Source: Chloroflexota bacterium (GTDB lineage Bacteria > Chloroflexota > Dehalococcoidia > Dehalococcoidales > WRFJ01). From it: a stretch of DNA of 26,765 bases. The stretch's first letter is position 1. The number at the start of each line of letters is the position of its first letter. This document shows positions 15,053-24,000 of the stretch, one piece after another. Where the stretch lies: assembly GCA_009778865.1 (NCBI GenBank), contig WRFJ01000001.1, positions 1 to 26,765 of the forward strand, given 5' to 3'. Made by a program: the position numbers and the translations under genes. A model generated the notes under the pieces. That model saw only the letters and a list, made by a program, of their open reading frames with translations, did not search any database and was not told the origin of the DNA.

Positions 15053-15117
15053 CCTTGTTTTTGCTTACCTAAAAATAGTAATATTGAGTGATATTTAACT
15101 CTAAACAGAGAGAAATT

Positions 15118-17553
15118 ATGTATGATCCTACACAAATTGAGAAAAAATGGCAGGCACAATGGGAGCAAGACGCTCTCTATCTTGTAAATGACGATGATGC
15201 TTCCCCAAAATGGTATTCGCTGACCATGTTTCCTTATACCTCAGGTGATTTACATATCGGTCATTGGTATGCCGAAGCTCCGGCTGATACTTACGCCAGG
15301 TATAAGCGCATGTGCGGATATAATGTATTGCGCCCTATCGGTTTTGATGCCTTTGGTTTACCTGCTGAAAATGCTGCTATCAAACGCGGTATCCATCCCC
15401 GTGAGTGGACACTTGGTAATATAGCTAACATGACACGTCAATTAAAAAGCATGGGTTCTTGTTATGACTGGAACCGTGAAGTAGTGACTTGTTTATCTGA
15501 TTATTACCGATGGACACAATGGTTTTTCTTAAAACTATTTAAAGAAAATTTGGCTTATCGTAAAAAGGCTCCGGTCAACTGGTGTCCATCCTGCCAAGCA
15601 GTGCTGGCCAACGAACAGGTAGAAGATGGTAAATGCTGGAGATGCGAAAGCCAAGTGATACAAAAAGATTTAGAGCAATGGTTTTTCGGCATTACTAAAT
15701 ACGCCGCTGAACTGGCTAATCATGAAGGTATTGACTGGCCGGAAAAAATAAAAATAATGCAAAGAAACTGGGTGGGCCGCTCAGAGGGAGCCGATATATC
15801 CTTTCTCTTGGAAAAACCTGCTAAAGAATATGATAGCATAAAAATATTTACCACCCGCCCCGATACTGCTTACGGTGTAACTTTTATGACCATAGCTCCC
15901 GAGCATCCCATGGTAGAATATATTACAACTCCTGAACAAAAAGAAGAGGTAACTGCCTATCAACAAAGAAGCCGCGAAAAAAATGACATTGAGCGTCTTT
16001 CTACCGAAAAAGAAAAAGATGGCGTATTTACTGGTGCTTATTGTTACAACCCTTTAAACGATGACAAAATACCGGTATATATTGGTGATTATGTATTGAT
16101 TAGTTATGGTACCGGTGCCGTAATGGCTGTACCGGCCCATGATACTCGTGATTTTGCTTTTGCCAAAAAATATAATTTACCTATCAAAGTAGTGATTGCT
16201 TCCCCCAACTATAACGGAGAAGAACTGTCGCAAGCTTATATTGAATCCGGCTCTTTAATTAACTCTGGCCGTTTTGATAGTATGAACAGTGAAGAAGCTA
16301 AAAAAGCCATTGCCGAATATTTGACCGTGCTCGGTAAAGGCGGTCCTTCTGTAAATTATAAATTGCGCGACTGGCTTATTTCTCGGCAGCGCTATTGGGG
16401 AGCACCTATTCCCATCGTATATTGCAATAGTTGCGGCTTAGTACCTGTTAACGAAGAAGAGCTGCCGGTATTATTACCAGAAAAAGCTGAGTTCAAACTG
16501 ACCGGAGAAAACCCGTTAAAATACAATGAAGAATTTGTAAATACTACCTGCCCCAAATGCAATCGGCTAGCCAAACGCGAAACCGACACGATGGATACTT
16601 TTATGTGTTCATCGTGGTATTTTATGCGCTACACTAGTCCCCACTCACCAGACGCTCCGTTTTATAAAGAAAATGTAGAGAAATGGATGCCGGTAGATCT
16701 TTATACAGGTGGTGCCGAACATGCTGTAATGCATCTTTTCTATGCACGCTTTTTGACCAAAGCCTTACGCGATATGGGTTATGTTAATTTTAGCGAACCT
16801 TTCAGCCGCTTATTTAACCAAGGACTGATTTTAGCTCAAGGTGGCGGCAAAATGAGTAAGTCTAAAGGCAATACCGTCACCCCTGATGATCTCGTAATTA
16901 GAGTTGGCGCCGATGCCGTACGAGCTTTTTTGATGTTTATCGGCCCATGGGACCAAGGCGGCGAGTGGAACGATGCTGGATTAAACGGTATAAGCAGATG
17001 GCTACAGCGCATATGGAGCTTGGTCATTGAAAACTATCAAGAACAGACATTAAATGAGAAGGACACACGTGACTTTGTACGCGCAATGCACCGCACTATT
17101 GCTAAAGTGGGTGATGATCTAGAAAAATTGCGTTTTAACACTATGCTGGCTACGCTGATGGAATATTCGAATTATCTAAACAAAGTAAAAACTGCCGGCA
17201 GTGTGCCCTATTTTATTTGGCAAGAAGCTATGAAAAATTTGATATTGATGCTAGCACCATCCACTCCGCATATTACTGAGGAAATGTGGCAGATTAAGGG
17301 CCAACTTTACTCGGTGCACCAACAGGCTTTCCCACAATATGATGCTGAATTAGCTACCGAAGAGGAAATCACTTTGGTGGTGCAAATAAACGGCAGAGTA
17401 CGCGATAAAATTAACGCTCCTATTGGTCTTACCGCTCAGCAAGCCGAAGATCTAGCACGTAGTAGTGAAAAAATCTTAAGTTTTACCGAGGGACGCCAAA
17501 TAGAAAAAGTCATCTATGTTGCAGGACGGCTTTTAAATATTGTGGTAAAATAG
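15118..17553 (+). CDS. leuS: Leucyl-tRNA synthetase
   Basis: This class I synthetase charges tRNA-Leu. From ATG 15118 it is 811 residues, slightly short of the usual bacterial 820-870. HIGH is at residues 46-49 (GDLHIGHWYA) and KMSKS at 578-582 (GGGKMSKSKGN). A zinc-type knuckle CPSC...CWRC lies near 159-180. The CP1 editing domain is retained, with TTRPDTAYGVTFMTIAPEHP and GTGAVMAVPAHDTRD. The C-terminal anticodon-binding region is complete. The start is chosen by AGAGAG five bases upstream and the conserved YDPTQIEKKWQ N-terminus; the ATG at 15088 is unlikely. I see no T-box leader. Confidence 0.96.
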   Translation: MYDPTQIEKKWQAQWEQDALYLVNDDDASPKWYSLTMFPYTSGDLHIGHWYAEAPADTYARYKRMCGYNVLRPIGFDAFGLPAENAAIKRGIHPREWTLGNIANMTRQLKSMGSCYDWNREVVTCLSDYYRWTQWFFLKLFKENLAYRKKAPVNWCPSCQAVLANEQVEDGKCWRCESQVIQKDLEQWFFGITKYAAELANHEGIDWPEKIKIMQRNWVGRSEGADISFLLEKPAKEYDSIKIFTTRPDTAYGVTFMTIAPEHPMVEYITTPEQKEEVTAYQQRSREKNDIERLSTEKEKDGVFTGAYCYNPLNDDKIPVYIGDYVLISYGTGAVMAVPAHDTRDFAFAKKYNLPIKVVIASPNYNGEELSQAYIESGSLINSGRFDSMNSEEAKKAIAEYLTVLGKGGPSVNYKLRDWLISRQRYWGAPIPIVYCNSCGLVPVNEEELPVLLPEKAEFKLTGENPLKYNEEFVNTTCPKCNRLAKRETDTMDTFMCSSWYFMRYTSPHSPDAPFYKENVEKWMPVDLYTGGAEHAVMHLFYARFLTKALRDMGYVNFSEPFSRLFNQGLILAQGGGKMSKSKGNTVTPDDLVIRVGADAVRAFLMFIGPWDQGGEWNDAGLNGISRWLQRIWSLVIENYQEQTLNEKDTRDFVRAMHRTIAKVGDDLEKLRFNTMLATLMEYSNYLNKVKTAGSVPYFIWQEAMKNLILMLAPSTPHITEEMWQIKGQLYSVHQQAFPQYDAELATEEEITLVVQINGRVRDKINAPIGLTAQQAEDLARSSEKILSFTEGRQIEKVIYVAGRLLNIVVK

Positions 17554-17557
17554 TAGG

Positions 17558-17594
17558 AAAAGGGCTTGTTCTACAATAAAGTTGGGCTCTTTTT
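17558..17594 (+). terminator. Terminator after leuS
   Basis: AAAAGGGCT (17558-17566) pairs with GGCTCTTTT (17585-17593) over 9 bp with two G-U pairs. The loop is 18 bases and the 3' arm ends in a T run. Confidence 0.6.
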
Positions 17595-17625
17595 AAATAA
17601 CATTCTTTATAGTTAGAGAACTAAA

Positions 17626-18432
17626 ATGAAAATAGCTTTTATCGGCTGCGGCAATATGGGCAAAGCTATCATCAGCGGTTTAAAAAACAATCGCACTAAT
17701 ATCCCTTTTGAATTTACCATCAGTGCTTTTGATCCTCTGCAAGAGGAACTTAAAGTTTTTGCTAAAGAATACGGCATAGAAGCTACTACCACTAATCTGC
17801 AGGCCATAGACAATGCCGACATCATAGTACTAGCTGTAAAACCGCAAAGCATAGAACAGGTATTACCTCCTTTAAAGGGGCATATTAAAAACTTAGCATT
17901 AATTGTAAGTATCTGCGCCGGTGTACCTATCAAGAAAATCCAGAATTTGAGCGGACACCAAGCCATAGTACGTGCCATGCCCAATACACCGGCGCAGATA
18001 GGACAAAGCAACACCGTATGGACTTCTAGTTCCATAAATAATGAACAAGAAATGTGGGCTTTAAATGTATTAAAGGCCATCGGTATTAGTCATTTTGTAG
18101 GTAGCGAAGATAATATAGATAAAGCCACGGCTATTTCTGGTAGCGGTCCGGCTTATGTTTTTTATTTTACCGAATGTTTGGTTAAAGCAGCTTTGGAGTT
18201 GGGTTTTGACGAAGAAATGGCCACAACTCTAGCCATCAATACTGTAGCTGGTGCCGCCAGTTATGCACAAAACAGTACGCTGGAACTGTCTAAACTGCGT
18301 GAAAACGTTACCAGTAAAGGCGGTACTACCGAAGCAGCTTTAAAAATATTTGACGAACAAGGCTTAGAAAGTATTACTATAGAAGCAGCTAAAGCCGCTT
18401 ATCGCCGTGCCCGGGAATTGAGTGTTATTTAG
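17626..18432 (+). CDS. proC: Pyrroline-5-carboxylate reductase
   Basis: This enzyme makes proline from pyrroline-5-carboxylate using NAD(P)H. The 268-residue length is normal. The Rossmann start MKIAFIGCGNMGKAIISGL is complete. VRAMPNTPAQIG, AISGSGPAYVFYFTE and LRENVTSKGGTTEAAL are the signature substrate- and dimer-forming blocks. It begins a plus-strand run with yggT and the cvpA-like gene, 14 bases before yggT. I found no specific regulator site. Confidence 0.95.
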   Translation: MKIAFIGCGNMGKAIISGLKNNRTNIPFEFTISAFDPLQEELKVFAKEYGIEATTTNLQAIDNADIIVLAVKPQSIEQVLPPLKGHIKNLALIVSICAGVPIKKIQNLSGHQAIVRAMPNTPAQIGQSNTVWTSSSINNEQEMWALNVLKAIGISHFVGSEDNIDKATAISGSGPAYVFYFTECLVKAALELGFDEEMATTLAINTVAGAASYAQNSTLELSKLRENVTSKGGTTEAALKIFDEQGLESITIEAAKAAYRRARELSVI

Positions 18433-18446
18433 GAGTAATTTCTATC

Positions 18447-18722
18447 ATGGCTGATTTTTTTCGTATTCTAATCGACATGATACGCATATTGCTGCAAATA
18501 TATGCTTTTATAATTGTAGCTAGAGTTTTTGTTTCTTATTTTGTATCCAAACAAAACGCTTCTACAGCTTTTATTTACCGTATTACCGAGCCACCTTTAA
18601 AGCTTTTCCGTAAGCTTTTGCCTTATAATAAAAGAGGTATAGACTGGTCTCCTTTGCTGGTACTTATAGCTATAGTTATCGCATCTCTTTTACTGTATTC
18701 TCTGAAAAATGCTATAAGCTAG
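18447..18722 (+). CDS. YggT family membrane protein
   Basis: This small integral membrane protein has 91 residues with two hydrophobic segments (about 3-30 and 67-88). The middle carries the family block ITEPPLKLFRKLLPYNKRGIDWSPLLVLI. In many bacteria yggT lies next to proC, as here, or near cell-division genes; its role is not established, though links to osmotic stress and division have been proposed. The ATG lies 14 bases after the proC stop, preceded by AGGAG. Confidence 0.88.
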   Translation: MADFFRILIDMIRILLQIYAFIIVARVFVSYFVSKQNASTAFIYRITEPPLKLFRKLLPYNKRGIDWSPLLVLIAIVIASLLLYSLKNAIS

Positions 18723-18776
18723 AAACAAGACTAAATAAAATAAATATGTTAATATAAGCAAAAGAAAGGGATAAAG

Positions 18777-19277
18777 TTGAGCTGGCTTGATATTGTTATA
18801 ATCATTATATTGGCTCTGTCAGCTTTAGGCGGTTTACGCAAAGGCCTAATTCAAATGGTCTTTACACTAGCCGGCGTATCGTTGGGAATTTTTCTGGCCG
18901 GCCGTTTTTATGAAACGGCCGCTGGTTGGTTGACTTTTATTACGAATACAGACTTAGCCAACGTAGTAGCTTTTATATTGATTCTGCTGGTAGTGCTGGT
19001 GGTCTGCCTTATAATAGCGCACTTTTTGGCCAAACTAGCCAACATCACTCTTATGGGCGTAATTAACCGCCTGGGCGGTGCTTTATTCGGAATTTTCCTA
19101 GCCAGTATTATTATAGCGGCTATTTTGGCTATAATTACTAAATATACACCTTGGGATGTAGTAGTCAACTCCTTTATAGCTAAATTATTATTAGGCTATT
19201 TCCCGCTGGTTTTGGGACTTTTACCGAAAAGCTTTCAAAGTATTAAAGATTTTTTCACCACACCGATTATAACCTAA
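18777..19277 (+). CDS. CvpA-family membrane protein
   Basis: The product has 166 residues with four predicted membrane helices. The N-terminus SWLDIVIIIILALSALGGLRKGLIQ is the CvpA family start, and GGALFGIFLASIIIAAILAI is the conserved Gly-rich third segment. Relatives in enterobacteria are needed for colicin V production or envelope stress tolerance; in this lineage the role is unknown. A TTG start is used, with AAAGGG seven bases before it. A very strong bidirectional terminator follows the stop by 6 bases. Confidence 0.83.
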   Translation: MSWLDIVIIIILALSALGGLRKGLIQMVFTLAGVSLGIFLAGRFYETAAGWLTFITNTDLANVVAFILILLVVLVVCLIIAHFLAKLANITLMGVINRLGGALFGIFLASIIIAAILAIITKYTPWDVVVNSFIAKLLLGYFPLVLGLLPKSFQSIKDFFTTPIIT

Positions 19278-19283
19278 AATTCT

Positions 19284-19334
19284 ATATCATAAAACAACCG
19301 CCGATTATAAAAATCGGCGGTTGTTTTATGATAT
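19284..19334. terminator. Long perfect bidirectional terminator
   Basis: A perfect 23-bp inverted repeat (19284-19306 with 19312-19334) has a 5-base loop, with an ACAACCGCCGATT core. It separates the convergent cvpA-like and ferredoxin genes, and the A-rich and T-rich flanks provide T tracts on both strands. Confidence 0.88.
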
Positions 19335-19346
19335 TCTTAGTGTAAT

Positions 19347-19595
19347 TTATTCGTCTTCTATACGAGCCTTTTTGGCACGCAACTCTTCTTCGGTTTCTTT
19401 GTGCTCGGGATCTAGGACACAACAGTCTACCGGGCAAATCTCCACACAATGAGGCACATCGGCAGTATCAATGCACTCTATGCAACGGGCGGGGTCAACA
19501 ACATAGATAATTTCTTCTTCAGTTATAGCATTCGTCGGGCATTCGGCAACACAAGCATCACAATTAATACATTCCTCGGTAATTTTATAAGCCAT
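19347..19595 (-). CDS. 2[4Fe-4S] ferredoxin (Allochromatium type)
   Basis: This 82-residue cytoplasmic electron carrier binds two [4Fe-4S] clusters. The first motif is CINCDACVAECP (Cys9, 12, 15, 19). The second is C-I-E-C-x8-C-x3-CP (Cys38, 41, 50, 54), with the eight-residue insertion that marks low-potential Alvin/YfhL-type ferredoxins. Two extra Cys (58, 59) follow. The C-terminus is a charged helix (ETEEELRAKKARIEDE). GGAGG is about 16 bases before the ATG, unusually far. It lies 94 bases downstream of coaD and may be cotranscribed with it. Confidence 0.94.
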   Translation of the reverse strand: MAYKITEECINCDACVAECPTNAITEEEIIYVVDPARCIECIDTADVPHCVEICPVDCCVLDPEHKETEEELRAKKARIEDE

Positions 19596-19689
19596 TTTTG
19601 TTTTTTAAAAACCTCCAAAGACAACGGTTTTTAGCCGTTAAAGTCCGTTAGTTAAAATAATATTAGCGATATTTTTTACAAAAAGCAAA

Positions 19690-20169
19690 TTAATCGCCCG
19701 TTTTATTTATTAAAGCCATACTTACGCAAAATGGCACCAACTGACTAATATCGGCCCCTAATTTATAAACTTCCTTTAATAAGCTGGAAGAAAGAAATTG
19801 AAAAGCCGGAGAAGACATAAAACATACCATTTCCAAATCTTCATCCAAACGCTTATTCATCATAGCCATATTAAATTCATGTTCAAAATCACCACCGAAA
19901 CGTAGACCGCGTACTATAACTTGGGCTCCTACTTCACGAGCAAACTCTACTGTCAATCCGCTATATTTTTGCACAGTGACATTGGTCAGATCTTTTAAAG
20001 CCTCTTTAGCTAAAGCTACACGTTCGTCAGTACTAAAAAGTACCTTTTTATCCGGTTTTTCATAAACACCAATCACTATTTGGCTAAAGACGCGGGAGGC
20101 ACGCCTAGCTACATCTACATGTCCACAGGTAATGGGGTCAAAAGTGCCGGGATAAGCTGCAATAGTCAT
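19690..20169 (-). CDS. coaD: Phosphopantetheine adenylyltransferase
   Basis: This enzyme performs the fourth step of CoA synthesis, joining ATP and 4'-phosphopantetheine. The 159-residue length is normal. The nucleotidyltransferase motif is AAYPGTFDPITCGHVDVARR, with TCGH where most bacteria have TNGH. VRGLRFGGDFEHEFNMAMMN and the C-terminal SSSLLKEV block are typical. The ATG directly follows the rsmD stop (TAA then ATG), so the two are translationally coupled; rsmD-coaD is a widespread pair. Confidence 0.96.
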   Translation of the reverse strand: MTIAAYPGTFDPITCGHVDVARRASRVFSQIVIGVYEKPDKKVLFSTDERVALAKEALKDLTNVTVQKYSGLTVEFAREVGAQVIVRGLRFGGDFEHEFNMAMMNKRLDEDLEMVCFMSSPAFQFLSSSLLKEVYKLGADISQLVPFCVSMALINKTGD

Positions 20170-20724
20170 TTAATTTTCTTCCACCTTTTTATAAATTGAA
20201 ATCAGGCTATCGCCGTGACGGGTATGTTTTACTTGTTTAAAAGGCCCGTATTGATTGCTTAAATTTTGGCGTACGGAGTGATTAACTACCAAAATAGTAT
20301 CGTCTTTTACTAAATGCGAAGATAGAAGTCTGTTTAAAAACTCATCTAATTCTTCTTTGCGATAAGGCGGATCCATCACTATCACGTCAAAGGGTTCTTT
20401 TAAAATGTTAAAAGCTTTTTCCACTCGTACACTAAGTACTTGAGCACGATTTTCTACGCCGGCATTTTGCAAGTTTTCTTTAATAACGCCACAAGTAGGA
20501 CCGTTGAGTTCCACAAAAGTAGCATGAGCAAAACCGCGTGAAATAGCCTCTAAACCCAAAGCTCCCGAACCAGCAAACAAATCCAACACTTGACCCATAG
20601 ACGGGTCAAGATGTTCTAACATAGAAAACATGGCACCGCGTACCAGCTCAGTAGCCGGCCTAGTAGACAGGCGTTTAGGAGTTTTAATATTGAAGCCTTT
20701 TAGACTGCCGCTGATAATGCGCAA
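20170..20724 (-). CDS. rsmD: 16S rRNA (guanine-966-N2)-methyltransferase RsmD
   Basis: This SAM-dependent enzyme methylates 16S rRNA in the small-subunit head. The 184 residues start with MRIISGSLKGFNIKTP, the family N-terminus. DLFAGSGALGLEAISRG is the SAM-binding motif I and VIVMDPPY is the catalytic motif IV. The TTG start has GGGAG seven bases upstream. It heads the minus-strand rsmD-coaD unit. Confidence 0.95.
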   Translation of the reverse strand: MRIISGSLKGFNIKTPKRLSTRPATELVRGAMFSMLEHLDPSMGQVLDLFAGSGALGLEAISRGFAHATFVELNGPTCGVIKENLQNAGVENRAQVLSVRVEKAFNILKEPFDVIVMDPPYRKEELDEFLNRLLSSHLVKDDTILVVNHSVRQNLSNQYGPFKQVKHTRHGDSLISIYKKVEEN

Positions 20725-21028
20725 AATTTACTCCCTAATCTTTTAAGAACAATGATAAAGCCGTTATCTATTATATAACTGCTACGCCGTTAAATAAAAG
20801 CTGTAATATATCTAAAATACCCTAATGAAATTGGCATATGCCCATAAAAAAGGTTAAAACCGACTCTTTTTACTCCCAAAAACCTTTTTTAGCTTTAATG
20901 GTAATTTGATAAATGTCTTTTAAGTTGCTATCCTATTATACAGGATGGTATGTTCCCACAAGGCCATAGCCTATGGTATATTATGGGGAATTTGTGTATA
21001 ATCCAACATTTAGGAGGGTTACGGCATT
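20725..21028. other. Divergent regulatory spacer between rsmD and the oxidoreductase operon
   Basis: No gene is seen in these 304 bases. A minus-strand TATAAT (20770-20775) with a poor -35 could serve rsmD. AAAAAAGGTT (20846-20855) pairs with AACCTTTTTT (20881-20890) across a 25-base loop, a weak terminator-like or small-RNA-like dyad. TTGATA (20906-20911) and TATCCT (20929-20934), 17 bases apart, form one possible plus-strand promoter; the ATCCT/AGGAT dyad (20930-20946) overlaps its -10 box. Confidence 0.5.
20964..21002 (+). promoter_or_regulatory. Putative operator-promoter of the molybdopterin oxidoreductase operon
   Basis: A perfect palindrome CCATAG-C-CTATGG (20964-20976) lies 20 bases before a perfect -10 box TATAAT (20997-21002). 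The -35 position falls at the palindrome's right edge and reads poorly, so an activator or repressor binding there is plausible. Outer arms TTCCC (20953-20957) and GGGAA (20986-20990) flank the dyad. AGGAGGG lies 9 bases before the ATG at 21029. Confidence 0.45.
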
Positions 21029-24000
21029 ATGATCCAATCAATCACGAGGAGGGATTTCCTGAAAGTCAGCGGTGGTTTCACTGGCTTGTTTGCCACAGCC
21101 GGCCTTCTCGCCAACACTTCGGAACTTTCCGATTTGCGTATGGTAGATCGACGCCCCAAATGGAACAAGGAAACCAAAACTATTTGTCCTTTTGATTCAT
21201 GCAATTGCGGACAAATTTGCTATACTGACGATAAAGGTAATTTGGTAAACATTGAGGGCGATCCGGATAACCCACTGAATAGAGGTGCCGCTTGTGCCAA
21301 GGGCGCCAGCCTTATTGAAGTACACAACGGTTCTGATTTTGGAACGATAAACTCTAATCGTGTACAAAAAGTTAAATATCGTGCCAGCGGTGCTGCCGAC
21401 TGGACCGAGCTTAGCTTTGATGACGCTATCAATAAAATCTCCGATAAGATAAAAGCTACCAGAGATGCTGGTTTTACTACTACTGATAGTAGTGGTAATA
21501 CTGTTAACAGATGTGAATCTATCGCCTGCTTTGGCGGTGCTACACTCTTCAATGAAGAATGTCATATGATATCCAAGGCCATGCGCGCTTTAGGTTTGGT
21601 ATTTATGGACAGCCAAGACAGATACGACAGTGCTGCTGCCGATTTTGCTGTTTGGGCAGCTTTGGGCAACTACGGCTCTTCCAACAATTGGACCGATATC
21701 GCCAATACCAATTGCATCTTGGTTTTTGGCGCTTCGCCAATGGAGTCCTATCCGGCTTGCGTCTCTTATATTACCCATGCTACCGAGCAATGTAATGCCG
21801 CTCTTATATGTGTAGACCCGCGTTTTTCACGCACAGCTGCCAAGGCTGATGTTTACGTACCTATGAGAAACGGTGCTGATTTGGTATTTTTGGGTGGTTT
21901 GATACGTTATATTTTAAACCATATTGAAGAAACTCCAGAGGCTTTTAATATGGAGTATTTAATTAATTACACTAACATTGCAGCACTAGTCAGCTCCGAT
22001 TATAAAGGTCCGGATGATCTTGACGGCCTATTCAGCGGTTACAACAGTATCACTAAAACTTATAATAAATCTACTTGGTCTTTCCAGACCGATAGTTCCG
22101 GTAATATCTTAAAAGACACCTCATTGCAAAATTCCGACTGTGTTTTTCAAATTATGAAAAAACACTACAGCAGATACTCAGTACAAGTGGTTAATGAGAC
22201 TACCGGTGCCGACCCCTCTTTGATAAACGAAACTTATGCTTTGTTTACTGCTACTGGCACATCAGACAAAAGCGGTACTATTATTCACTCCATGGGCGCT
22301 ACTCAACACACTGTGGGAGCTCAGATTATTCACGCTTTCTCTATTATCCAATTGCTTTTGGGCAATATGGGTATGGCCGGCGGCGGTATACATACTATAC
22401 GCGGTGAGGGCAACTCTCAAGGCTCTTCCGACTTTGGTTTAAGTGTTGACTATTTGCCTGGTTATCTCAAAACCCCGATAGCTACCGATAGTAACATAGA
22501 CACTTATATTGCCCGTACAGCCAACGTTGCAGAAGCAGCCACTAAAAAAGCGGCTTTAATATCCTTACTTAAGTCTTGGTTCGGCAATAAAGCTGCGGCC
22601 AATAATGATTTTGCTTTCAACTATCTGCCCAAGATGGATCCAGATAAAAATTATACTGCTGTTAATGTTTTCGAATATATGGCTCAAGATAACAGCGTCC
22701 AAGGTGCTTTGGTCTTTGGTCAAAACCTAGCGGTTTCCTCTATGCACCAAAAATATGTTTTCGCCGGTCTGGATAAGCTTGATTGGCTGGTAGTAGCCGA
22801 TAAATGGGAAAATGAAACCGCATCTTTTTGGAAACGGCCTGGTGCTCCCTATGCAAATATTAAAACAGAAGTTTTCTTAATTCCCACTGCTGCCTCTATG
22901 GAAAAAGATGGCTCCACTACTAACAGCGCCCGCCTTATACAGTGGTCTTATAAAGCTGTTGATGCTCCTGGCGATGCTAAGAGCGAATTTGACATCATTA
23001 AAGCTTTAGTGGGCCAGATTAAGTCTAGATACAGCGGCAGTGCTAATGCTGCTGCCATTAACGACTTAACATGGAATTACACCAATACTCAGGCTGCTTT
23101 AGCCGAAATTAACGGAACAGCTGGCACCAGCCAACTCACTCGTCCCTCACAGCTGCGTGAGGATGGCTCTACAGCTTGCGGAAACTATCAATATATCGGT
23201 GTTTATGTAGGTTCTGCCGGTTTAGATACTTTTGAACAGGACAATATCGGCATGTTCCCCAGTGGTTACGTTGGTAATCGCGCTACCCGCACTTATACTA
23301 AAGACGTAGCTAGCAATGGTGCTAGCAGTTCTTTGGGTCTATATTCTTACTACGGCTATGCTTGGCCGCAAAATCAACGCATTTTAAACAACCGAGCTTC
23401 GGTCAACTTAAGCGGCCGTCCTTTTAACAGTAAAAAAGCTGTTATAAGTTATGAAAACGATACTTGGGTGGGCGATAAAACCACTACCGGTGCTCCTGCT
23501 GAAGAAAGCGGCATATTACCTTTTGTTAATATGTCAGATGGTGTAGCACAAACTTATTGTACTAATTTTGCCGATGGACCGTTGCCAGAACATTACGAGC
23601 CTTGGGAAACTCCCTTAACAACTAACCCCCTTTCTAAACAGCTAAACAATCCTTTACTGTTTGATCTTAAAGGCAATAAAAATCCCAAAGGTTCTTTTAA
23701 TTCTTATCCGATAGTAGCCACTACTTGCCGCACGACCGAGCACAGTATGGACGGTCAGAGCACCCGCAATATGAACTGGCTGGTAGAGATGATGCCCGAA
23801 GCTTTTGTGGAAATATCTAAAGAATTGGCTGCCAGTTTAAATGTAGACAGCGGCGATATGGTAAGAATTACTTCTGCCCGCAACTCAATAACCGTGCGAG
23901 CCATGGTTACCGCCCGCTTAAAACCAATGACCATCTCGGGTCTTGCTACTAAACTAAACATCGTATCTTTGCCTTGGCACTGGGGATTTATGGGAAAAGC

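Noticed and set aside
15088..15117. Longer start for leuS
   Set aside because: The ATG at 15118 has AGAGAG at good spacing and begins the conserved YDPTQIEKKWQ block; the extra ten residues match nothing.
15053..15117. Possible T-box or attenuator leader for leuS
   Set aside because: The spacer is only 65 bases and has no T-box sequence or leucine-codon-rich leader peptide.
21197..21565. Overlapping minus-strand open frames within the oxidoreductase gene
   Set aside because: They are antisense to a confidently coding region and show no motif or ribosome binding site.
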